Assembly: GCA_009785705.1 (NCBI GenBank)
Contig: WQVS01000094.1
Span: forward strand, 1-5,077
Reading direction: 5' to 3'
DNA: 5,077 bases
From: Coriobacteriia bacterium
Lineage (GTDB): Bacteria; Actinomycetota; Coriobacteriia; WRKU01; WQUG01
Position numbers and translations under genes: made by a program. Each line of letters starts with the position of its first letter. Position 1 is the first letter of the stretch. The notes beneath the pieces are model-generated. The model did no database searches. It had not been told where the DNA came from and worked only from the letters and a program-made list of their open reading frames with translations. This document shows, in pieces, positions 1 to 5,077 of this stretch.

Positions 1-225
1 AACCGATTCAACAACTTCTGGTGCACCGTGACCCAAAATCATAGGTCCCCAAGACTGTACAAAATCAATGTATTCACGACCCTCAACATCATAGATGCGG
101 GAACCTTTTGCACTATCTACAAAACGCGGAGTCATACCAACACTTTTGTAAGCACGTACAGGAGAATTCACCCCACCTGGAATATACTTTTGTGCTTCAT
201 CAAAAAGCTGTACCGAGTTCAACAT
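1..225 (-). CDS. hemL: Glutamate-1-semialdehyde 2,1-aminomutase, N-terminal fragment (runs off the left edge)
   Basis: PLP-dependent enzyme that converts glutamate-1-semialdehyde to 5-aminolevulinate in the C5 route to tetrapyrroles; cytosolic. Only the first 75 residues are in the window. They carry the family's N-terminal signature: FDEAQKYIPGGVNSPVRA (residues 8-25), then an IYDVEGREYIDFV strand pair (44-56) and SWGPMILGH (58-66), the conserved cofactor-domain entry. The usual 'GHAHP' reads GHGAP (65-69), a small deviation. The PLP lysine and the rest of the roughly 430-residue protein lie outside. The start is ATG at 225-223, preceded by GAAGGGG and a 5-nt spacer; the GGVNSPVR motif sits at the normal distance from it. 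The gene begins 38 bp after the glycosyltransferase stop, in the same direction, so co-transcription is likely. The family call is firm; the completeness of the gene cannot be judged here. Confidence 0.93.
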   Translation of the reverse strand, partial: MLNSVQLFDEAQKYIPGGVNSPVRAYKSVGMTPRFVDSAKGSRIYDVEGREYIDFVQSWGPMILGHGAPEVVESV

Positions 226-230
226 ACTTA

Positions 231-237
231 CCCCTTC
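231..237 (-). promoter_or_regulatory. Probable ribosome binding site of hemL
   Basis: GAAGGGG on the minus strand ends 5 nt before the hemL ATG. It is an imperfect match to the consensus AAGGAGG, but it is the only purine-rich Shine-Dalgarno candidate at a workable distance. The whole 38-nt gap (226-263) is purine-rich on the coding strand; no -10/-35 pair or hairpin was seen in it. Confidence 0.55.
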
Positions 238-263
238 TATCATTCTTTCTTTTCTATTCTTCC

Positions 264-1274
264 CTAAGGCACTCTTCGCCCATTGCTAGCATGATGGCGA
301 TAGAGCTCTAACTCATAGAATGTTCTTGTCTGTTTCCTAATGCTATCAACTATTACACCACAGACCCCCGACAGCAGTGACATTATCATGAAACCGATAG
401 AAACCACTAGGGTTGGTACATAAGTCACAAAGCCTGTCGCTAGATACTCTGCTAATGGCCTGACAAACAGAACAAGACCAATAATGAAGAGAACAGCACT
501 AGCTAAGCCAAAAAAGAGCAACGGCCTGAAATCCTTAAAGAGAGCAAAAATCGTTTTCAAAACACGCAGGCCATCAGGAATTGTTCTCAGCTTAGAGTAA
601 CTGCCCTTAGGCCTGTCGCGATAAAGCACGGGATGATGTGTGACAAGAAAGTCTTTATCTAGTGCATGAATGGTCATCTCTGTCTCGATTTCAAAGCCTC
701 CAACAAGCGAAGGATAGGTCTTTGTAAATTTGCGCGAGAAGGCGCGAGCGCCCGTCATTACATCTACTATGTCACTCTTGAATATCTTGTTAATAAGCCA
801 TCTGACAAGCCTGTTTCCAGAGCTATGGAAGGGACGCTTATTTTCCTTGAAATAAGTTCCGGAAAGGCGATCCCCTATGACCATATCAGCCCTTCCAGCA
901 ATCACGTCACTTGCCAGGGCGACTACATCTTTTGCTTCATAAGTATTGTCACCATCAGCCATTAGGTAGATATCTGCATCGATGTCGCGAAACATTGACC
1001 TGATGACAAAGCCCTTACCCTGGCGATATTCTTTTTCTACGATAGCTCCTGCTGCCAACGCAACATCAGCAGTATCATCAGTCGAATTATTATCATAAAC
1101 ATATATTGTAGCTGTCGGCAACAACTCTTTGTAAGCAGCAATTGTGCTTCCAATGGTCTGAGCCTCGTTATAGCAGGGCAATAACACGGCTACACGTAAG
1201 GCTTCTTTTTCGATAATGGCCTGTACTCCAGATTCCTCAGAGGACAGAGTGTCAGACTTAGAGACCTTAGGCAT
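264..1274 (-). CDS. DPM1-like family 2 glycosyltransferase with two C-terminal membrane helices (probable polyprenyl-phosphate sugar synthase)
   Basis: Likely transfers a sugar from a nucleotide donor to polyprenyl phosphate at the cytoplasmic face of the membrane. The 336-residue protein has a GT-A domain: VAVLLPCYNEA (28-38), YVYDNNSTDDT (58-68), the metal-binding MADGDNTY with DGD at 107-109, GDRLSGTYF (134-142), VMTGARAFSR (172-181), GGFEIETEM (192-200) and YRDRPKGSYSKL (218-229). Two hydrophobic helices follow, at about 251-272 and 286-309, then a basic tail. This layout fits the DPM/DPG-synthase-like branch of GT2 (GtrB, bacterial Ppm1-like). An earlier in-frame ATG at 1316 would add 14 Arg/Lys-rich residues, but ATG 1274 has an excellent Shine-Dalgarno (AGGAGGAGG, 6-nt spacer) and overlaps the upstream stop by only 8 bp (ATGCCTAA), so it is preferred. 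GDP-mannose is the expected donor because manC lies two genes upstream; glucose or another sugar is not excluded. Confidence 0.88.
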   Translation of the reverse strand: MPKVSKSDTLSSEESGVQAIIEKEALRVAVLLPCYNEAQTIGSTIAAYKELLPTATIYVYDNNSTDDTADVALAAGAIVEKEYRQGKGFVIRSMFRDIDADIYLMADGDNTYEAKDVVALASDVIAGRADMVIGDRLSGTYFKENKRPFHSSGNRLVRWLINKIFKSDIVDVMTGARAFSRKFTKTYPSLVGGFEIETEMTIHALDKDFLVTHHPVLYRDRPKGSYSKLRTIPDGLRVLKTIFALFKDFRPLLFFGLASAVLFIIGLVLFVRPLAEYLATGFVTYVPTLVVSIGFMIMSLLSGVCGVIVDSIRKQTRTFYELELYRHHASNGRRVP

Positions 1275-2643
1275 GGGAAGCCTCCTCCTGCGCTTCTTCT
1301 GCAGTTCTGCGCGCATCAGATACTAGGCCTCTCCAATCAATAGAGATTACAAAGAATAGAATTATCGCTAATACTGATGCTGTCTGCAGCCTGTAGGTAA
1401 ACCAACTGTGAAAGGTTGAATGATGCGCCACAGCGAAGTACCACACATAAGGACCTGCAACCACCAGCAGCATAGGTAGCGCACGCTTAAGTTGTTCCTT
1501 TGATGTGCCTGAGAATCTAAATAAGAGCCACCAAATCACGGCAAGTAAAACAAGGGTAAGAGCAACTATTGCAAAGAAATCAGTCATGTGAAGTGTTCCA
1601 TCAGGATGTGCTGCAAATAATTGGTAGAGGTTATTATAAATCGCTGCAAAGCGGTAAGAGATTCCTCCCTCTTCTATACCACTTCTCTGTGTAAGCGCAT
1701 GGGCGAATTCACTGTTCGCATGCTCAAAGCTATAAAGTGCACCCGTAATGAGCCATTTCGTAAACCAGAAACCTGCGTAGCCCACCAGCCAAGCTGCGCC
1801 AGCTGAAACAGTTTTCATCAGTGACTGCTCTTCGCGAACCCTAATACTCCACAGCAGATAAAGTGCTAAAGGCAGCAAGAAGGTTAGCAGTGGTGTTGTC
1901 AGGAAGTCAAAGAATACCGTCAGTACACCTACTACCAAGAAGAAAGGAAGTATCCATTGATGCCTTTTGCTTCGCTGCAACATCCAGTACAGCACCAAGG
2001 TCGCTAAAAATGCAATTAGGTACGAAGTAAAGAATTGAAAGCCCAAGGGCGCAATCCAGGAAAAGGTCGCAAGTAATGCCACAATAAGGGCAATACCACT
2101 AGCTAATCCACCTGTGCGTCTGAAAGCCTCAAAAACCAGTGCTGCTAGCAAAGCAAATATAACGCAATTCAGCACAATAAGGTTCATAGGTGATAAAACT
2201 GTCAGTAATATGCGCAGAGGAACTACATAACCGTGCCAGTACAAGACGTAGGTGCGTTGTTGTTCAGTGTCAGGGTCATCAAGCAAATTAAGTAGAGCTT
2301 GCGTTGGAGAAATTCCCCCTGTTCCATCCCCGCCAGGAGTTCCGTCCCCAATGGCATGATAGGGAGCCAACACCATATTGTCTAAAGCTGTACGCTGTTC
2401 GCAAGGAATAGCCTGCATAAGCATTATGCCATCAGTAAAGCCATCGTAACGATATTTTGGTGTCCCTGAGATAGTGACAGGATAATCCCCGCGAGCTTCA
2501 ATTTCTGCATAATCACTACGTATCGAGTCTTCAATTGTTTGAGCAGGAATAAAGCCGCTCAAAAAGAGTGCTGCCATACAAAGCACGGCTGTAGCGAAAA
2601 AAGCCGCGACACAAAGAGCCAAAGGGCGCAGACTAAATTTCAT
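1267..2643 (-). CDS. Polytopic membrane protein of unknown function, candidate GT-C-like transferase or transporter for lipid-linked sugars
   Basis: No named family recognised with confidence. The 458-residue protein has one N-terminal helix (about 8-31) that looks like a signal anchor. A polar segment of about 100 residues follows, probably outside the membrane, and then some nine further helices (roughly 145-171, 179-197, 199-222, 229-246, 247-268, 279-302, 357-378, 390-408, 424-441). The first loop holds DGFTDGIML (67-75) and a Gly/Asp-rich stretch (99-110); YWHGYVVPLR (135-144) leads into helix 2. HHSTFHSWFTYR (407-418) follows the penultimate helix. A large acidic loop after helix 1 in a 10-helix protein is typical of GT-C glycosyltransferases that use polyprenyl-phosphate sugars. 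The neighbours, a GDP-mannose enzyme and a DPM-like synthase, support that role, but it is inference. Start ATG 2643 follows TAAGGA by 10 nt. The acidic, Ala-rich C-terminal tail overlaps the next gene. Confidence 0.75.
   Translation of the reverse strand: MKFSLRPLALCVAAFFATAVLCMAALFLSGFIPAQTIEDSIRSDYAEIEARGDYPVTISGTPKYRYDGFTDGIMLMQAIPCEQRTALDNMVLAPYHAIGDGTPGGDGTGGISPTQALLNLLDDPDTEQQRTYVLYWHGYVVPLRILLTVLSPMNLIVLNCVIFALLAALVFEAFRRTGGLASGIALIVALLATFSWIAPLGFQFFTSYLIAFLATLVLYWMLQRSKRHQWILPFFLVVGVLTVFFDFLTTPLLTFLLPLALYLLWSIRVREEQSLMKTVSAGAAWLVGYAGFWFTKWLITGALYSFEHANSEFAHALTQRSGIEEGGISYRFAAIYNNLYQLFAAHPDGTLHMTDFFAIVALTLVLLAVIWWLLFRFSGTSKEQLKRALPMLLVVAGPYVWYFAVAHHSTFHSWFTYRLQTASVLAIILFFVISIDWRGLVSDARRTAEEAQEEASHA
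1281..1289 (-). promoter_or_regulatory. Strong ribosome binding site that sets the glycosyltransferase start
   Basis: AGGAGGAGG on the minus strand lies 6 nt before the ATG at 1274. It sits inside the last codons of the upstream membrane-protein gene, where it encodes part of the QEEA tail. This is the strongest Shine-Dalgarno in the window, and it argues against initiation at the upstream ATG 1316, which has no comparable site. Confidence 0.85.
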
Positions 2644-2653
2644 CGCATTATCA

Positions 2654-2659
2654 TCCTTA
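2654..2659 (-). promoter_or_regulatory. Ribosome binding site of the membrane-protein gene
   Basis: TAAGGA on the minus strand lies 10 nt before the ATG at 2643. A second purine block, GAAGGGG (2663-2669), lies just upstream and resembles the hemL site. The 36-nt gap between the manC stop and this gene shows no promoter or terminator. Confidence 0.6.
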
Positions 2660-2679
2660 CTTCCCCTTCTTTGCTCTAC

Positions 2680-4143
2680 TTATCGATCATACTTATCATC
2701 AAGACGCTCAATATCATCTTCGCCTAAATAGTCGCCCACGGCAACTTCGGTGACACGCAACAAGGTGTCGCCGTCATTCGATAGGCGGTGGAGTGCGCCC
2801 ACAGGAATAAAGGTTGATTGCCCCGGGAAGACAGTGTGTAGCCTACCGTCTACTTCAACTTGAGCAGTTCCCTCTATGACAATCCAATGCTCGCTACGAT
2901 GCTGATGTCTTTGCAGAGAAAGGCTTGCGCCAGGCAAGACCTCAATTTCTTTAACTTGATAGCCAATACCACGCGTCAACATAGTCCAGCTGCCCCAGGG
3001 TCGTAGGCTTGTTTGTGAGTGCTTTGTTTCTGGTGCACCACGTCGTTGCAATTCGTCTACTATAAGGCGCACATCTTGAGCACGGTCTTTTGCTGCTACC
3101 AGAGTCGCATCTTCTGTGTCAACAACTATTGTGTCAGTCAAGCCCAGTGTAGCGACTAGGCGTCCTGAGCTGTAGTTAAGTGTATTTATAGAATCAACAT
3201 CAACGCCTTGCCCCATGACACGTGTTCCTTGCTCATTGGCTTCTTGCAGGGCTTCCAGTGCAAGCAAAGAACCAACATCAGACCAGTCAAATGCCGTAGG
3301 GACTACCCTTACTCTGGCTGACAACTCAAGTGCAGCTTTATCAAAGGGCTCTTTTGCTAGGTGAATAAAAGTGTCAATGGCAGACTTATCTGCAGGATTT
3401 TGCGCCAAGGCTTTAGCTGTGACAACCATATCCTTATTGCCTGCTGCCGCATCTGCATAGGGATGATTTCTCTGCGCAAGCTCAAGTTCTGAGAGAATCG
3501 CGCCTGCTTGAGCAACAAGCATGCCTGAATTCCAGTAATAATTACCTTCTGCCAGATACTTTGCAGCCGTTTCACGATTAGGCTTTTCTACAAAGCGCTC
3601 TACTTCTGGCGCTGCAGATGACGACTGTATACTTGCCTGAATGTAACCAAATCCTGTCTCTGGCGCTGTGGGATGTAAGCCAACAGTGACCAAGCTTCCA
3701 TCCTGCGCTGCTTCAACTGCAGCTGTCATTGTCTCAACCCAGCGCGATCCATTTTCTGTTAGATGGTCTGAGGGCAGCATAAGAATAGTGGCCTGAGGGC
3801 TATCTTGCACCTCTACCACAGCAGCAGCTAGTGCCAATGCGGGTGCTGTATTCTTTGCTGCAGGCTCAATGATGTAGTTAATGGGAATACTCCCCCACTT
3901 TTGATGAGAGAGTATGTGGTTGTGCAGCTCATCAACCAAGGATTCGCCTACGACTATATGCACTTTCCCTTCAGATCCAATGACTTCTTCTGCACGATTC
4001 AGCGCGGATATCAATAGAGAGTCAGGGCCGAAGACCTTAAGCATCTGCTTCGGTGCCTGTTCGCGCGATAAAGGCCAGAAGCGTGTACCGCTGCCCCCTG
4101 CCAAGATAACAGCATGCAAAGATGTAGCCTGTTGTGCCGCCAT
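2680..4143 (-). CDS. manC: Bifunctional mannose-1-phosphate guanylyltransferase / mannose-6-phosphate isomerase (type II, AlgA/ManC-like)
   Basis: Cytosolic enzyme expected to isomerise fructose-6-P to mannose-6-P (C-terminal domain) and to make GDP-mannose from mannose-1-P and GTP (N-terminal domain); a separate phosphomannomutase must link the two steps and is not in this window. The 487-residue length matches the two-domain family. The pyrophosphorylase domain shows VILAGGSGTRFWPLSR (12-27), PKQ (31-33), EPAAKNTAPA (93-102), LPSDHL (123-128), TGFGYI (163-168), FVEKP (184-188), YYWNSGM (202-208) and FDWSDVGS (285-292). The cupin isomerase domain shows RPWGSW (381-386), QRHQHRSEHW (411-420) and LHRL with His452; Gln411, His413, Glu418 and His452 are candidate metal ligands. 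The start ATG 4143 directly abuts the ahbD TAG, with AGGAG 11 nt upstream, which suggests translational coupling. All main motifs are intact. It probably supplies the donor for the glycosyltransferase two genes downstream. Confidence 0.95.
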   Translation of the reverse strand: MAAQQATSLHAVILAGGSGTRFWPLSREQAPKQMLKVFGPDSLLISALNRAEEVIGSEGKVHIVVGESLVDELHNHILSHQKWGSIPINYIIEPAAKNTAPALALAAAVVEVQDSPQATILMLPSDHLTENGSRWVETMTAAVEAAQDGSLVTVGLHPTAPETGFGYIQASIQSSSAAPEVERFVEKPNRETAAKYLAEGNYYWNSGMLVAQAGAILSELELAQRNHPYADAAAGNKDMVVTAKALAQNPADKSAIDTFIHLAKEPFDKAALELSARVRVVPTAFDWSDVGSLLALEALQEANEQGTRVMGQGVDVDSINTLNYSSGRLVATLGLTDTIVVDTEDATLVAAKDRAQDVRLIVDELQRRGAPETKHSQTSLRPWGSWTMLTRGIGYQVKEIEVLPGASLSLQRHQHRSEHWIVIEGTAQVEVDGRLHTVFPGQSTFIPVGALHRLSNDGDTLLRVTEVAVGDYLGEDDIERLDDKYDR

Positions 4144-5077
4144 CTAAATGCTATCTCCTGCCTGCGTAGCGCCATCACCTGTTAAATCATAGGTCTCGCC
4201 CTTCCAGCGTGAAGGAATATAGCTGCAATAAGGTTCTGCTGCCAGATAGTCGCCTCCTGTAGCCTCTAGGGCGCGCGCACGACAACCTCCACAAACACCA
4301 CGGAACTCGCAAGCACCACACTTACCCTTGAGCTTCGAGTAGTCACGCAAGTCGTTAAACACCTTGGAGTTTGTCCATATATCCGCATAGGTCTCTTCTT
4401 TAACATTGCCCAACTGCATGTCGAAGTAGCCACAAGGTTGAACGTCACCAATATGACTGATGAAGCAGAAGGTTATTCCGCCCAAGCAACCACGTGTCAT
4501 AGCGTCAAGTCCGTACTCTTCTGCAGTAACCTCGCGACCTTCTGCGCGTGCCAGCTGACGAATGATGCGATAGTAATGCGGGGCATCGGTTGGCTTAAAG
4601 TGTATCTCGCTCGTTTTTTGACGATGATAGGCCCAGGTTAGCACCTCTTCATAGCGTTCTGGGCTAAGCTCTTGTTCGGCTAGATCGCTTGCGCGCCCCG
4701 TTGGAACAAGCATAAAGATATGGAAAGCATCCACGTTCAAGCTTTCTGCCAGCTGATGAATTTCCTCCAGACAATCTGCATTGTGCTTTGTGACCGTAGT
4801 GTTAATTTGCACACCTACACCAGCAGCCTTTGCATTCTTGATGCCCTCTACTGCCTGCTCAAAAGAGCCCGGCATGACACGGAATTCATCATGTTCTTTA
4901 GCAGTGGGGAAATCAATAGATACCGATATGCGCGGGATACCATGCTTCGCCAGTTTTTCTGCAATCTCTGGAGTAATCATCGTAGCGTTAGTACCTACTA
5001 CAGGCATAGCACCCTTTTCATGGCAGTAATCAATAATGTCCCAAATATCATCGCGCAGCAGTGGTTCGCCACCTGTC
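4144..5077 (-). CDS. ahbD: Radical SAM/SPASM heme synthase of the siroheme-dependent pathway (Fe-coproporphyrin III oxidative decarboxylase), 5' end missing
   Basis: AhbD converts Fe-coproporphyrin III to heme b by two radical decarboxylations in anaerobic prokaryotes; cytosolic iron-sulfur enzyme. The reading frame stays open to the right edge, giving 310 residues, so the first in-window ATG (5007) is internal. The visible part opens with TGGEPLLRDD, the GGEP motif of the radical SAM barrel; the N-terminal CxxxCxxC cluster site is outside. The SPASM-type C-terminus has GCLGG, FCFIS and QPCGY (Cys197, 204 and 215 of the visible chain), LGNV, then KCGACEFRGVCGGCRARA (Cys253, 256, 262, 265) and EPYC (Cys284). 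CFIS...PCGY together with CGGCRARA fits AhbD better than AhbC/NirJ, which share the fold; a substrate assignment by motif alone is not absolute. About 26 residues follow the last cysteine. HemL in the same gene string supports a heme role. It ends TAG, touching the manC ATG. Confidence 0.85.
   Translation of the reverse strand, partial: TGGEPLLRDDIWDIIDYCHEKGAMPVVGTNATMITPEIAEKLAKHGIPRISVSIDFPTAKEHDEFRVMPGSFEQAVEGIKNAKAAGVGVQINTTVTKHNADCLEEIHQLAESLNVDAFHIFMLVPTGRASDLAEQELSPERYEEVLTWAYHRQKTSEIHFKPTDAPHYYRIIRQLARAEGREVTAEEYGLDAMTRGCLGGITFCFISHIGDVQPCGYFDMQLGNVKEETYADIWTNSKVFNDLRDYSKLKGKCGACEFRGVCGGCRARALEATGGDYLAAEPYCSYIPSRWKGETYDLTGDGATQAGDSI
4155..4159 (-). promoter_or_regulatory. Ribosome binding site of manC inside the ahbD 3' end
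   Basis: AGGAG on the minus strand ends 11 nt before the manC ATG, a slightly long spacer, and lies within the last codons of ahbD. With the directly abutting stop and start (TAGATG), re-initiation by ribosomes finishing ahbD is likely to contribute. Confidence 0.6.

Noticed and set aside
226..263. Possible promoter or terminator between the glycosyltransferase and hemL
   Set aside because: Only a purine-rich 38-nt gap; no inverted repeat followed by T-run and no recognisable -10/-35 pair.
28..311. Two plus-strand open frames at the left end (79 and 67 codons)
   Set aside because: They lie opposite hemL and the glycosyltransferase 3' end, have no Shine-Dalgarno or family motif, and hemL is clearly the real frame here.
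666..965. Plus-strand open frame of 99 codons
   Set aside because: Antisense to conserved glycosyltransferase motifs (DGD, GDR, TG-R); low-complexity chance frame with no recognisable protein features.
3357..3575. Minus-strand 72-codon frame inside manC
   Set aside because: It is a shifted frame within the intact manC coding sequence; no frameshift is needed because the manC motifs run unbroken.
3914..4147. Plus-strand 77-codon frame opposite the manC N-terminus
   Set aside because: It is the antisense of the AGGSGTR region; no start signal or motif of its own.
4144..5007. Taking the ATG at 5007 as the start of the radical SAM gene
   Set aside because: The frame stays open to the edge of the window and contains the GGEPL motif upstream of that ATG, so the codon is an internal methionine.
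4266..5029. Several short frames within ahbD on both strands
   Set aside because: All overlap the conserved SPASM cysteine region or the barrel of ahbD; these are shadow frames.

Overview
All recognisable genes lie on the minus strand, so transcription runs from the right edge to the left. Order: a radical-SAM heme synthase of the AhbD type (5' end outside the window), a bifunctional ManC/AlgA-type GDP-mannose enzyme, an unrecognised polytopic membrane protein, a DPM1-like family 2 glycosyltransferase with two C-terminal membrane helices, and the first 75 codons of hemL (glutamate-1-semialdehyde aminotransferase, 3' end outside the window). The junctions are 0 bp, 36 bp, an 8-bp overlap and 38 bp. 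No terminator or convincing promoter is visible, so one operon is the simplest reading.

Two themes are interleaved. The outer genes belong to tetrapyrrole synthesis: HemL is the second step of the C5 route to 5-aminolevulinate, and AhbD is the last step of the siroheme-dependent (alternative) heme pathway. The three inner genes form a plausible sugar pathway. ManC would make mannose-6-P and GDP-mannose, the GT2 enzyme would pass a sugar, probably mannose, to a polyprenyl phosphate at the membrane, and the polytopic protein could be the GT-C-like transferase or flippase acting on that lipid-linked sugar outside. The first two roles rest on clear motifs; the third is inference from topology and neighbours.

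The organism is probably an anaerobic bacterium. The siroheme-dependent heme route, the moderate base composition and the general look of the proteins would suit an actinobacterial Coriobacteriia/Eggerthellales member, but that is a low-confidence guess without a search.

The window is almost completely coding. The only gaps are two short purine-rich leaders (226-263 and 2644-2679) with similar ribosome-binding sequences. No RNA gene, mobile element, CRISPR array or long repeat was seen. The main points for follow-up are the sugar-lipid module inside a heme operon, the unassigned membrane protein, and the in-frame TAG-ATG junction between ahbD and manC.
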